The notes: generated from the letters alone by a model not told the origin. A stretch of 64,000 nt of DNA from Cyanophora paradoxa (GCA_004431415.1 QPMI01000245.1:1-64000); one strand, 5' to 3'. Shown: positions 21,792 through 33,426, counted from the first letter of the stretch. Translations and numbers: made by a program.

Positions 21792-24700
21792 ATGCCGGAC
21801 GAGCATCCCACGTTGATCCCGGCTCCCGCGGATGTTGCTCGGACGGCGCTTGTGCCGTCGTTCGATGCTTACCGCCAAGTCTACGACCGGTCGCTCCGCG
21901 ATCCGGAAGGTTTCTGGGCTGATGTCGCCCAGTCCTTCTACTGGCACAAGAAGGTCCGCCCCGCGCGCGCACCTCCCCGCGCTTCCCGTCATGAGGGGCC
22001 GCTTCGCAGTGGGACCAGGTCTGCTCGTACAACTTCGACCTGCGGAAGGGCCCGATCGAGGTTCAGTGGTTCCTGGGCGCCGAGACGAACATCACATACA
22101 ACTGCCTCGACCGGCACCTCGCGGAGCGTGGCGATCAGGTGGCGCTCATCTTCGAGGGCAACAACCTCGGCGACGATGGCCGCCTCACCTACCGCCAGCT
22201 CCACGAGCAGGCGAGCTCCCCGCGCGCCGCCGCCGCCGCCGCCGCCGCCGCCGGGCGAAGCCCGCCGCGCGCCGCGGCTGACGCGGCTGAGGCGGCGTGC
22301 GCAGGTCTGCAAGTTCGCGAACGTGCTCAAGGCGAACGGCGTGCAGCGCGGCGACCGCGTCGCCATCTACCTCCCATGGTCCTCGAGGTCCGACCCGCCG
22401 CCCGCCGCCCGCCCCCCGCCGCCGCTGCCACCGGCCGACGCTCTCAACACGCACAGTTGCCCATTGCCATGCTCGCCTGCGCCCGCATCGGCGCAATCCA
22501 CTCCGTCGTCCGCCCGCCGCCGCCGCCGCCGCCGCCGCCTCGGGGCCGCGCTGAGGCGGGCGGGGCAGTGTTCGGCGGCTTCTCGGCGGAGGCCGTCGCC
22601 GTCCGCGTCGTGGACGCCCAGTGCAAGGCGCGCCGGCCCGCCGCACGCCGCCCGCCGCCCGCCGAGCGCCGCCGGCCTGACGCGCGCGCAGCTGATCATC
22701 ACGGCCGACGCGGTGTACCGCGGCGCGAAGCCCATCCCGCTCAAGGCCGTCGTCGACAAGTCCTGCGACGTGCGCCCCGCCCAGCCGCCGCCGCCGCCGC
22801 CCCCGCCCCGCCCCCGCCAACACCCGTGCGGGCAGATCTGCACGGAGCGCGGCTTCACCGTCGAGCGCGTCATCGTCTACGAGCGCCTCGGCTCCGTCCG
22901 CCCCGCCCCGCGCCCGCCCCGCGCCCCGCCGGCGCCCCGCGCCCGCCCGGTGCTGACGGCGGGGCGCGGGGCAGGCGCGGGGCGGCGGCTGCGCGATGAA
23001 GGCAGGGCGGGACGTGTGGTGGCACGAGGAGACGGCCAAGGCGTCGCCCGTGTGCGAGCCCGTTTGGATGGACTCTGAGGAGCCCCTCTTCATGCTCTAC
23101 ACCTCCGGGTCCGCCCCGGCGCCCCGCGCCCCGCCCCGCCCCGCCCCGCCCGCCCCGGGCTGCGCCGACGCGGCCGAGCAGCTCGACGGGGACGCCCAAG
23201 GGCGTGCTGCACACCATCGGGGGGTACATGGTGTACGCCACCACCACCGTCAAGGTGCCCCCGCCCCGCCGCCCCGCCCCGGCCCGCCCCGGGGGGCCCG
23301 CCGAGCGCCCCCCGCCCCGCAGTACGTGTTCGACATCCAGCCCGGCGACGTCTACTGGTGCACCGCCGACTGCGGCTGGGTCCGCCCCGCCCCAGCCCTC
23401 CCCGTCTCCCTGCGCCCCGCTCCGGTCCGGTCCGATCTGACGCGGGCGGGCGGGCGCGGGGATCAGATCACGGGCCACTCGTACGTCGTGTACGGCCCGC
23501 TCTGCGCCGGCACCACCTCCATCGTCTTCGAGGGTCCGCCCCGCCGCCCCGCCCCCGCCCCCGGCCCGCCCGGCTGCCGCCGGCTCACTCCCGGCCGCGC
23601 AGGCGTGCCGAGCTACCCGGACCCGGGCCGGTGCTGGCAGGTGTGCGACAAGTTCAACGTGACCAAGTTCTACACGGCGCCCACCGCCATCCGCGCGCTC
23701 ATGCGCGAGGGCGACTCCTGGCCCAAGAAGCACTCCCGCAAGTCCCTCAAGGCCCGCCCGCCCCGTCCCGCCCCGCCTCTGCCGCCACCTCCTGCGGCGG
23801 GCCCCGCTGACGCCGGGCGCGGCCTGCACGCGCAGGTCCTGGGGACGGTGGGCGAGCCGATCAACCCGGACGCGTGGCTCTGGTACTACAACGTGGTGGG
23901 CGACGGGCGGTGCCCGATCGTGGACACGTGGTGGCAGACCGAGACGGGCGGGCACATGATCACCGGCCTGCCGGGCGCCATCGCCATGAAGCCCGGCTCC
24001 GCCTCGCTGCCTTTCTACGGCGTGGAGCCCGTCGTGCTCAACGAGAAGGGCGAGGAGGTGCAGGGCGAGTGCTCCGGCTACCTCGCACTCAAGCGGCCCT
24101 GGCCCGGCATCATGCGCACGGTCTACGGCGACCACGCCCGCTACGAGCAGACCTACTTCTCCACCTACAAGGGTCCGCGCTGCCCGCCCGCCCGCCTCTC
24201 GCCCCGCGCCGGCGCCGACCGGGGCGGGGCAGGCTACTACTTCACGGGCGACGGCTGCCGGCGGGACGCCGACGGCTACTACTGGATCACGGGCCGCGTC
24301 GACGGTGCGGCGGCCTCGGGCCCCTTTGTCCCGGCCGGCCGCGGCGCGCCTCGACTCACGGGGCGGGGCGCCGCGCGGGCAGACGTGATCAACGTGAGCG
24401 GGCACCGTATCGGGACGGCGGAGGTGGAGAACGCGCTGGTGGGCCACCCGGGCGTCGCCGAGGCCGCCGTCGTCGGCTTCCCCCACGACCTCAAGGGGTC
24501 AGCGAGCACCAGCTGAGCTGAGCGGGGCTGAGCGGGGCTGAGCGGGGGGCGCGCTCGCTTGCGCAGGCAGGGCATCTTCTGCTACGTGACGCCCAAGGAA
24601 GGCGCCAACCCCACCATCCCCGAGCTCAAGGACCAGGTCCGCCCCCGCCCCGGCCCCGGCCCGGCCCGGCCCCGGACCCGTCCCGGGCCGAGCGGGGGCG

Positions 24701-24996
24701 CGGTCAGGTGCGGAAGATGCTGGGCCCGATCGCCACCCCCGACATCATCCTCCTCACCACCGCCCTCCCCAAGACCCGCTCCGGCAAGGTCCGGCCCCCG
24801 CCCCGCCCCGCCCCGCCCCTCAGCGCCGCGGGGGCCGGCGGACCGACGCGCTGGGCAGATCATGCGGCGCATCCTGCGGAAGATCGCGTGCAACGAGGCG
24901 GACCAGCTGGGCGACGTCTCGACGCTGGCGGACCCCAAGGTCGTCGACGTCCTCATCTCCCTCGTCAAGTCCGTCGCCTCGGGCGGCAAGCAGTAG
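21792..24996 (+). CDS. ACS: Acetyl-CoA synthetase (AMP-forming)
   Basis: Converts acetate, ATP and CoA to acetyl-CoA, AMP and PPi. The start [12 protein letters not shown] at 21792 is followed by [20 protein letters not shown], typical of the ACS N-terminus. Core motifs are spread over about 15 exons. They include [10 protein letters not shown] (about 22,090), RVAIYLPW (about 22,360), [13 protein letters not shown] (about 22,470), [14 protein letters not shown] (about 22,570), the phosphate loop [14 protein letters not shown] (about 23,095-23,215, split by an intron), [13 protein letters not shown] (about 23,340), [12 protein letters not shown] (about 23,465), GTVGEPINP (about 23,845), [13 protein letters not shown] (about 23,925), YYWITGRVD (about 24,280), [13 protein letters not shown] (about 24,390), and the acetyl-adenylate-forming region [15 protein letters not shown] (about 24,770-24,890). 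TAG is at 24994-24996. No targeting peptide is evident, so it is probably cytosolic. Confidence 0.93.
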
Positions 24997-25537
24997 CGCG
25001 GCCTGGCGTGGCTTTGCTTGGCACTGCTTGGCCTGTCCAAGGACCTCCGCGCTCGCGGCGAGCGGCGGGTGCGGCGCCCGCGCGGCGCCGGGCGCTCATG
25101 CGCCCCCCTTCTTTCAATCATTCAATGTCGCCTGTGTTGTGCACTAGTGTAGCTCGGGACGGGTTGTGTATCCTACGTTGCGTGTCCATGTTAATATTAA
25201 GAGAGTAAGCCCTTTATGACCCAAAATGTTGTCGTGCGCGCACATGGCTCGGATCGGGGAGCTGCCGAGTTGCTGCCCGCCGGGACGGCTGCATGCACCA
25301 GCCCCCGGCATGCGCACGGTCCCGGAGTCCCCCACGCGCCGCAAATTCGAAGCGCAAACGGGTTAAGCAACGTTCGGGGTGCATACAAATATATTTTCGA
25401 ATTCAAAAGAAGGGCACAGAATCGGAAAGGGCGCATCAGGGCGGAAGGCTCTACGGGGGAAACGGAGGGGAGGGGCCCGGGGGCGCGCAGGAGGGGCCGC
25501 CCCCGGCTGTACAGGCGCAAGCAACGGGTGCGCGGGG
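24997..25537. other. Intergenic region between convergent 3' ends
   Basis: 3' flanks of acetyl-CoA synthetase (+) and of the minus-strand membrane protein gene. No exon is supported. Confidence 0.5.
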
Positions 25538-26775
25538 CTAGACCTCGACCTCGTGGGAGGCCGGGTCGAGGCCCTCGGGCCGCCGGAAGTAGTGCTCCTC
25601 CAGCGCCCGCCACTGCCCGCCACGTCGGCCCGGGCGGGGGAGGGGCGGGAGGGGCAGGCGGGGGAGGGGGCGCACCCTGAGCATGCCCTCGCGGACCTGC
25701 ATGCCGAGGACGAGGATGAGGAGCCGGATCATGACTGCCGCGCGAGCGCCGGCCGGTGAGACCGCGGCGGGCGGGAACGGCGGGGCGGGGCGGGGCGCCG
25801 GGGCGGGCCGGCGCACTCATGATGCTCAGCTCCTCGAAGGCCCCCACGCTGCGCCCGGGGATGCCCCGGTCGGACGAGGGGGCGGCGCCGGCGGGGCGGG
25901 AGCGGGCGGGGGCGGGGGCACCATATGCTGACGCCCTCGAGCATAACGAAGAGGGTCAGGACGTGCACCTTGCCCTGTACGCACCCCCGGCCCTCAGCGG
26001 CCGGGCGGAGGGGACGGAGGCGGCGCGAGCGGGATCGTGGCGCGCCTTGACTGCCCCAACGAATCCTGTGCGAGGGGTCGGCGGCGGGCGGTGGGCGGGG
26101 GGCGGGGGCGGGCGGGGGCGGACCGACGAGGTCGACGGCGACGGGGACGAAGAGGACGAGGCACTGGAGCGGGGAGGAGGGCCCGCCGACGCGGTTGAGC
26201 AGCGCCAGCGCGAACATGAGGCAGAGCAGGTAGTACGAGCACTCGAAGCAGAGGAGGAAGAGGAAGGAGCGCCGCCGCCGCAGGTACAACGCGTACTCCA
26301 GGTGCATGTACGGGTCGCTCTCGTCCCCGAGCGCCGGCGACGGCGACCGGAACGCCACCAGCGCCGCCCGGATGCGCGCCTCGGCCGCCGCCGCCGCCGC
26401 CTCCGCCTCGTCGTCCTCGGGCGGCGGCTCCGGCGGGGGCGGCTTCGGCGCATTCGGGTCGACCGCCATGCCGATGACCGTCCCGTCGGGGCCCTGGATC
26501 AGATACATCGGCGACGGCTCCGGCCGCGCCCCGCCCGCCCCCTCCGCCGGCGACCGGCTCGGGCCCGCCTCGGCTGCCCGCGGAGCAGAGCCCGAGGGCC
26601 CGGGGGCCGACGAGGAGGGCTCCGGGGCGGGCGAGTCGGGCTGTTCGTCCGACGACAGCGAAGACGCCGACGTCGGCTCGCTCTCCGTCAGCGACGCCGA
26701 GTCGGAGAGGGACGCCCGAGCGTGCGGCTCCTCCTCGAGCAGCTGCGCGCGGGCGTCAGGGAGCGGGGGGAGCAT
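25538..26775 (-). CDS. Hypothetical membrane protein with acidic Ser-rich N-terminus
   Basis: Unrecognised. From the ATG at 26775 the protein begins MLPPLPDARAQLLEEEP. A Ser/Asp/Glu/Pro-rich cytosolic-looking region follows, with one conserved-looking block MYLIQGPDGTVIGMAVDPNA (about 26,510-26,450) and a Pro/Glu/Ala linker. A strongly hydrophobic exon comes next, FLFLLCFECSYYLLCLMFAL then LFVPVAVDL (about 26,270-26,125). Shorter exons contain VHVLTLFVMLEGV (about 25,975-25,925), AFEELSIM (about 25,850-25,820) and MIRLLILVLGMQVREGML (about 25,735-25,680). The last exon ends RPEGLDPASHEVEV with TAG at 25538-25540. Three or four membrane segments are likely. The frame stays open to an ATG at 26853, an alternative start. 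Confidence 0.55.
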
Positions 26776-27459
26776 TAGGCGGTGGCAACGAGAGCATCCT
26801 CGAGGGTTCGGGCCGGTGCTACGGAGCGAAAGGACCGCAGAAGGGCGGGACAAGGGCGCAGCTCACCGGATGCCGCTCGTCGCCCCGCCGGTGCTGACGC
26901 ATCGCAACGACGATGGGCAGGAAGAAGGAGGCAGCACTGCCGCTGACGAAGGGACGAACGAGCGCAGGTCGCAGCCGATCGGCCGGGGCCTTCTCGGCGA
27001 CAAAACGCTACGCGCTGCACGCTAGTGCCGCAACGACGGACCAGGGTGCGGAAAGCCCGGATGGAGGCTGCACTACAGAGCCTACAGAGCCTAGTAACAG
27101 AGGGCGGGCGGGGGTACAGCGCATCACCTCCAAAGTCAGAGCCTCCGGTCCCAGCGCATCGCCCGGCTCGCGAGCGGAGCTCGCCGAACCACGAAACTGC
27201 GGCAGCGCGCGCTCATGCAGTGCGATCCATGGCCAGCCGGAGCATGCGAGTCGGCTTCTATAGCTAACACCGACCGGGCCGGGCCCTGCAGCCGCTGCAT
27301 GCCGCTTACGGCCGGGCAGCCGCTATCTAGGCATGCCGCGCCTCCGTCCCGCGGCCGCCGCGCGCCCGTTCGCGGTGCGCGCGCATGCGCATGCGCATCG
27401 TTTGTTGCCGGCTTTATTGCCGTCCTCGCTCCGAGGCTCGCTAGATCTAGATAACGCAG

Positions 27460-27850
27460 CGCAGCGGGGCCGGGGGAGGCGTAGCGAGTCGGCGGCCGCG
27501 GGCGGGGCCGAGGCTCGCGATCGGCGGACGGCGGCGCGGGCGGCTCGCCATGCGGCTGCGGGGCGGAGTCCCGGACGCGGCGGGCGGCGGCGCGGCTTAC
27601 CGGGCGGGCGGAGGCGCGGCGGGAGGGCGGCGCGGTTCGCGCTGGGCGGGCGGAGCCTCGGAGGCGCGCCGCCGCGGCGGGCGGCGGCGTGGCTCGCCGA
27701 CCGGGGTGGAGGCGCGCGCGGCGGGCGGCGGCGCGGCTTGGCGGGACGGGCCGGAGGCACGGCGGGCGGCGGCGCGACTCGCTAGGGAGGCGCGGCGGGC
27801 GGCGGCGCGGCCCGCCAGGCGGTGTGGAGGCGCGGGGGGCGGCGGCGCAG
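27460..27850. repeat. Degenerate tandem GC repeat
   Basis: An irregular array built on a GGCGGGCGGCGGCG core followed by CGGCT or CGACTCGC variants and GGAGGCGCGG. At least five recognisable core copies are spaced by roughly 35-110 bp. The array keeps long Arg/Ala-rich frames open on both strands, which are compositional and not genes. Confidence 0.6.
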
Positions 27851-28390
27851 CGCGCGGGGCTTTTGAATTTGTACATATTCTGTGCGGCCTTTCCATTTCG
27901 GTTTCGCTAGCGCTGCTGCGAAATCGAGCGTAAGCTGCAGATCTAGATGCTGTCTCTATAATTATATCGAGCCCCTTCCCGCCCGGACCCCACCTTGCAC
28001 ATCCTGAGACGAGCGGGGGGCGAGCGCGAGTTGAAGACCTAGTATTATAGTAGTATATAGCCTAGCTAGTACGTAGCTAGATATATCGATCTGTCTTAAG
28101 CTTCGAATTCGAATTCCCTCGAGCTCGTCTTCGAATCGAATTCCGGCCGGGCGCGTGCGGCCGCGGGCTCGGGGCCGGGCGCGATCAGATCCGATCGCCG
28201 GCGCGGGCGCCGGCGCCCGTCCCTCGGCCCCCGGCCAGGGGCGCTCGGCCCCGGCGCCGGCCCCGGCCTGCGGTCTGCCGCGGCCGCGGGCTAGCGCTCA
28301 GCGGCTAGCGGAGCGCTAGCGGCGGAGCCTAGCGCGGAGCGCCGGAGCCCTGCATGAGCGCTCCGAGGCTCCGGATCCGCTGCGCTCGCA

Positions 28391-28440
28391 CGTGCACTGT
28401 GCACAGTGCACAGTGCACACGTGTGCACTGTGCAGTGGTG
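28391..28440. repeat. Cluster of overlapping GTGCAC/GCACGTGTGC palindromes
   Basis: Alternating GCACTGTGC and its complement, centred on CACACGTGTG, make this segment almost entirely self-complementary, with hairpin or cruciform potential. Similar but weaker words continue to about 28,500 (GCGCATGCGC). Confidence 0.7.
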
Positions 28441-29580
28441 CCGCAGGTGCGCGGCGCACAGCCGCGCATGTGCACTGCGCATGCGCGCACCCGCCCGCGC
28501 CTGAACTTCGAATTCAAAGTTCAAAATTTAAACAGTGAATGCGCGTGGCGCCGGCGCGGCCGTTTCGAAATTCGAATTCCGGGCCCGAATTTCTGTTCCT
28601 CGGAATTTCCGGATCCGCCGGCGCCGGTTCAACGGCACATGCATGTGCAGCTAGTTAGTAGTCTGTACCCCCCTGAAGCTTGCAGCTCTCGAAAGCGCGC
28701 GCCTCGCCGGCGGCCGCCTCATGTCACTGATGATGTCAGGCTCATGATGGCCCTCATCAGTGAGCGGCAGCCTCACCAGCGAGCATCCCGCGAGCCTAGC
28801 GCGAAGCTCTAGATCTATCGTAGGATTCGCCGTCAAGTCGTAGCACGCGGACCGGGACAAGCTATAGACGGTCCGGAGTCAGCCAATTCGCGATCATCAG
28901 CTGCAGCTGCAGCTGCCACAGTGCAGCTGTCATCACTGTCGATCGTAATTATATAAGAAGCAGATCTAGAAGTGATCAGAAGCAGCCTGCAGCTGGCGCG
29001 CCGGCAGGCACCGCCATCACGCCGCGGCCCGCGGCCGCCCCGGGCCGCGGCACCGGCACCTGCAGCCTTCGTGACCTCTCCTTGCCAGAGTCCTTGGCCT
29101 AGGGGATGCAGCCGCGGCGCCGGCCGGGCCTGAACATAGTATAGGCGAAACCGCGAAGATCGGCTGGCGGCGAATAGGCTGCTGGCGACTGCAGACAGCC
29201 CTGTACGCGTGACCGCGGCGCCGCGCCCGGCCAGCGCCGCGGCGCCGCGGCTTCCGAAGACGCGCACGCCATGGCCAGCTGCAGCACCGTTACCGCCGTC
29301 GGCCGCGAGCGAGAGGTGAATCTCGCAGTGCGCGTGGCGCTCGAGGCGCACTGCTCCCGCTGGACGCTTCGATTCCATGGGCGCCCCCGGCCGCGCGGGC
29401 GGCCGCGGACGTCGACGTCTGCGGACGGCGCCGATGGCCAGGACCATATTGACGAGGAGCTGCATGCGGAACTGCCCGTGCATATGGCCAGCCGCGATCG
29501 CGACAGGCTGCGAGACTCGCCGCTAGAGCGGTGCGCGCACCCGGCCGCGCCCTATCCCGTGCTCGTGACACACGCAATTC

Positions 29581-31349
29581 ATGCCATCGATATCGCGCAG
29601 GCGGTATGCGACAGCGAACGCGGCCTCGCGCGTGCTGGTCGTCCGCTGGGTCTCCGTTTTAGCCATCATCTATCTGGCAGTCCACGCTGCCGTCGAATCC
29701 GGCATCTTCGCACTCGCCCAGGCGCGCCTGCGCATGCGCCTGCCGGCCGTGAGCGCCCTCGAACCAATCGCATGCGCCTGAGCTCAGCTCGCAGCTCTTC
29801 CCCGTACCCTTCTTTGTCGCCCTGATCGCAGTCAGCTTCAACACGCCACTCTTCTGCCACGTCTTCGACTTCGCCGCGACGGTCTGTATTCTACTCCTCT
29901 CCGTAAGCCAGGTCCGCGTGCACCCAAGATCCTCTACTCGCCCGAGCCGCCGCATGATCGCCCCCTTGAGCTTCCCCGCTGCAGCGGAGCCTCTACGAGT
30001 TTTTGGTTACCCCCGGCGTGCATCATGTCAGCATCGCCTGTAATACCATGCTATGGGTCCGAACCCCCTCCCCCGGCCCCCCCCTCCCCCCCCCCTCCTC
30101 CCCCTTCCGCAGCTGCAAGCCGCGCGCCAAGCTGAGTCTGCGGGGGCGCAGATCATCAACACCTACTTGGGAGTGCGGTGTGACTTACTTTATTTCCCGC
30201 GCTTCTTCCCGCTTGCCTTTTTCTAGATCTGATGCTTCCTGTCGGCTGGCAGGTTTCATGTCTCGGTTATCGCCACTGTATTTCTGGTCGCGGAGGTGCG
30301 TGGGGGCTTGTCCTGTTCCAGGTAATGGATTAGTGACCCCCGCCGCAGTCGATTTGGCCACAGCTTGTGCTGTGGGCGGCGAGGGGGCCGGCGGCGCTCG
30401 TGAACTGGTCCTGGGGCCCCCACATTTCCTGCGCCCTCAGCGGTGCAATTGCCACCGCCGCCTCCTACGTCCGGTACGCAGTAAAATTTCAGCTATTTCT
30501 ACAGCCAGCGCTCGCGGCCTGATCATGATCTTGATGCTGTCGCTCGTGGCAGGGACCGCGGTGAGCGGCGGCTGTTCCTTCTGACTGAGCGGAGCGCTCG
30601 GGCGGTGCGCTTCCGCGCGACTTGCAATTGCAGCCGTTGCGTCGCACTCACTTCCGCCCGCGCAGGCCGCGCTCGCGGACCGGGACGCCGCCGCCGGCGC
30701 GTGGACGGAGAAGGAGGCTTCGAGGGACGAAAGCCTTCAGATCAGCTTACGCATCACAAGAACAGCGCCGGGCGACGGGGTCGGGGGGACCCCGGCAGCC
30801 GCTTCGGTGGCGCAACTGCAGCTGCAATCGATATCCTCGAGGTCGGGCCTCCAAGAGCCGGTCGCTGCAGCTGACGCCGGGGCCGGCCTCGCTTCCATCC
30901 AAGCCGACCTGCCGCCACACGCCGCCTTGATCGCGGATTGGCCGTTAACGTCGGCATCGACCCCTCTCGGATCCGGAGACGGCGACCCGGCGGCGATTCG
31001 GTCGCAGGAGGCTGGCGACGCCACCGGTTTGGGCGGCATCGCCGCAGGCACGATGTTAACGCTGGCGCCCGTGGCGGAGATGCGGCGCTCGTCCCGCTCG
31101 CCGCGTCTCGCGCGACAACGGCTCTCGGGCGACCCGTGGCCTTGGCCATTGTCGTCGATGTCGCCGCAACGCTCGCAATCGGAATCGCCCGTGGAGGGAG
31201 CCAGCGCGGGCGAGTCCGTGCGATCCTTGAGCTTGCGGTCCTTGCAGCTGCCCTCGCGATCGCCCTCGGCCGTCTCCCTCGTGCGCCCGGGCCCTCCGCC
31301 CTGCGCAACCCCGCCAGCCCGCCGACGCCGACGCCGACACCCTCGTAGG
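29581..31349 (+). CDS. Hypothetical polytopic membrane protein A (boundaries uncertain)
   Basis: Unrecognised. Several exons on the plus strand read as hydrophobic segments joined by short introns. They are SRVLVVRWVSVLAIIYLAVH (about 29,625-29,715), LFPVPFFVALIAVSF and FAATVCILLLS (about 29,795-29,903), LYEFLVTPGVHHVSIACNTM (about 29,990-30,056), LQAARQAESAGAQIINTYLG (from about 30,111), FHVSVIATVFLVAEV (about 30,254), LVLWAARGPAALVNWSWG (about 30,362), and GLIMILMLSLVAGTA (about 30,518). A hydrophilic, Ser-rich C-terminal part follows from about 30,666. The arrangement suggests five or more membrane helices and a long cytosolic tail. The start may be the ATG at 29581 or lie upstream. The end is not resolved, but the gene must finish before the clean ATG of the next gene at 31397. 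Confidence 0.38.
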
Positions 31350-31396
31350 CCTCGGCCCAGCCTCTGCTCCCCGCTCTGCGCCGCCCGCCCGCTCCG

Positions 31397-32642
31397 ATGG
31401 CGACGTCGTCGCCTGCGACCGTCCACGCGGACCCAGATCTCGACCTCGAGACGCGCCCGGCGGCCGGGATCGAGGTGGAGCTCGATTACAGCGTCGTGGC
31501 TGTGCGCGAGCGGATGCGGCGGAGGTGCGCGCCGTCGGTGCCGTCCCGCACATAAGATTCAAGCGTTCACGTGCTCGCGGCGGCAGGTTCGTGCGGGCGA
31601 TGCGCTGGCTCTTCCTGGGCGACAGGCTCGAGCCCCCCGAGCTGGAATCGCGCTACAAGGTCTTCTTTCACGAGCTCGCGTGGCAGCGGTGCGCGCTTCG
31701 CTCCGGATCCGGCGCGAAAGCGCACTCGGTCAGGCGCGTGCGCCGCCGCAGGGTGCGCCTCTTCGCGGGCCCGCTCACGGCGGCCTACTTCCTCTCGGTG
31801 CTGGGCTCGCTGCTGCTGCTCCGCGCGGAGGACGGCTCCGCGGCGCCCGTCGCCGGCTACCTTTCCGCCCGCGCCTCGGACCTCGCCTTCGAGGTCCCTA
31901 CCCCCCCCTGTAGCTATATATAGCCCTCCCCTCCGCAGCAACCGAGGGCATCCGTGTTCGCCGCGCCCAGATTGGGGTGTGCGGCACCGTCCAAGTGCTG
32001 GGCGTGATCACGATGCACCTGCGGCCTCGCGCGCTGGTGCGCTGGGTCTCCTGGATTACCGCCGCCGTCCTCCTGCTCACCCAGGTGCGCATGCGCGCTC
32101 AGCGTTTCGTCCTTGCCGCGTGCGGGCGCCGCTGACGACGCCACCGCGCACAGGTGGCAGCCCTCACGTCGCTGCGTCGGATCGTCTCCGTTGGAATGTG
32201 GGAGTTGAGGCAAGTTCGAAAGGAGGTGCGACAGCGCGGCCGCGGATCGAGCGGCCCCCCGTCCCACCCCGCCCGCAGATGTGGACCAAGCTGGCCCTCG
32301 CGTCGGGCCTCATCTTCCTCCCGCCCGTGCTCTGGGTGCCCACCCGCGGCTTCCTCGCCTGCTCCGCAGTCTTCCTCCCCTACGCCGCCGTCGCCCTCTT
32401 CGCCGGCGTCACCGACAAGGTCTACCTCCTGTGCGCCAGAGCCAGAGCCGCGCCCAGCAGAAGTAATAGTGTGCCGCCTGCAGCTGACCGCTGGCTCGAC
32501 TCTCAGGAACAACGTCAGCGCGTACGTCGGGTTCTTCGTGTGCGGCACGCTGCTGAGCCTTGCGACCTGCTCGCGCCTCGAGTCGGTCCTCCGCCGCCGC
32601 TTCCTCCTTGAGGTCGACGGCGTCGCCGCCCTCGCCGAGTAG
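31397..32642 (+). CDS. Hypothetical polytopic membrane protein B
   Basis: Unrecognised but well-formed. The ATG at 31397 gives MATSSPATVHADPDLDLETR, a hydrophilic N-terminus. Subsequent exons carry FVRAMRWLFLGDRLEPPELE (about 31,590), LTAAYFLSVLGSLLLL (about 31,775-31,820), VCGTVQVLGVITMHL with RALVRWVSWITAAVLLLTQ (about 31,980-32,083), VAALTSLRRIVSVGMW (about 32,155), LASGLIFLPPVLWVP and VFLPYAAVALFAGVTDK (about 32,295-32,420), and AYVGFFVCGTLLSLATC (about 32,522). The stop is TAG at 32640-32642. Five or six membrane segments are likely. Its RALVRWVSW block resembles VLVVRWVSV in the preceding gene, suggesting a tandem pair of relatives. Introns begin GTGCG or GTCC and end CAG. Confidence 0.58.
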
Positions 32643-33216
32643 ACGCCCCGGCGCGCCCCCCCGCGCCCCTCCCCTCCATCGGATCCCCTCCTCGATCATG
32701 CTTCCCCATTCTTTCCACCTCCCCGGCCCGAGCCCCCTCGTCCGGATTCACTCCTACTGTCACTTTTCACGACTTTCCCCGGTGCTTTTCATTGAATTCA
32801 TATCATTTTATTGCTGCTCTCGGTCATTTTATCCGCAGTGCTGCTCTCATATGCCTTAGCTTATTGTAATCGCACTGTAGCTAGTTTACGGCTTGCGCGT
32901 GCAGTCATCACTCGCGAGCGGCCTGGCACATGATCGCTTTTTCATCGATCATGCTCTAATTATATATATAATATTAATCAATATAATGTACTCTCTCATC
33001 GAGCGAGCGCTTTTTTTACCGTACCCCTCCCCCCGCCCCGCGCCCCGCCTCGAATGTAGTCCTGCATTAAATATTCGTTACACGGGGTACACGGCGTTGC
33101 AGGCCGGCGCCTGTCAAGCTTTTCGCGCCCTTCTAGATCTATTCGCGTCCAACTGCACGGGACGTACGCGCGCGTACGCAGCTCGGTAGGAGGTACAGGC
33201 CTAGGGAGGGACCTAG
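32643..33216. other. Intergenic region, comparatively AT-rich
   Basis: Markedly less GC-rich than the rest of the window between 32,700 and 33,150 (TTATATATATAATATTAATC near 32,958). No exon seen. Confidence 0.6.
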
Positions 33217-33357
33217 CTATATATAGTGCCCGAAAAGCTCGGTGATGAGGGCGACGCCGTACCCCGTCGCCCGCTCGCCGCTGTGCACATGCACGGGGTA
33301 GGCCGTGTCGACGTGGACCCACTTGCCCGCGAAGTCGCCAAGGTGGTCCGCCAGGAA
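33217..33357 (-). pseudogene. Orphan last exon of an M17 leucyl aminopeptidase (NPEPL1-like)
   Basis: A single exon on the minus strand after a ...GTACGCAG acceptor. It contains KWVHVDTAYPVHVHSGERA and ATGYGVALITELFG, ending TAG at 33217-33219. This matches the extreme C-terminus of NPEPL1-type M17 metallopeptidases (the VHLD-x-PVH-x-GERATG region). No upstream peptidase exon, metal-ligand motif or NTDAEGR signature is present between here and the next minus-strand gene at 33744, so this is a stranded fragment. The exon itself has no break. Confidence 0.7.
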
Positions 33358-33426
33358 CTGCGTACCCCGTCAGCTGCAGCGTCAGCGTCTGCGGGCAGAT
33401 GAGGCCGCGGGCGGGGCGCGCGGGCG

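Larger units (their letters stand above)
26776..29580. other. Gene-poor tract of about 2.8 kb with GC repeats and palindromes
   Basis: No convincing exon. It holds the GC repeat at 27,460-27,850, an AT-richer palindrome patch at about 27,930-28,145 (TCTAGATC, GAATTCGAATTC, CTCGAGCTCG), a GTGCAC-type palindrome cluster at 28,391-28,440, and scattered GCAGCTGCAGCTGC words near 28,900. The open frames at 29,270-29,580 may contain the first exon of the downstream membrane protein gene. Confidence 0.5.

Noticed and set aside
27550-27933. Protein gene across the GC repeat
   Set aside because: The composition follows the repeat unit on both strands, and no start context, splice pattern or motif is seen.
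31397-32642. Receptor-type nucleotide cyclase identity for the membrane protein pair
   Set aside because: The layout of helices plus a cytosolic tail was suggestive, but no cyclase catalytic motif is found in either gene.
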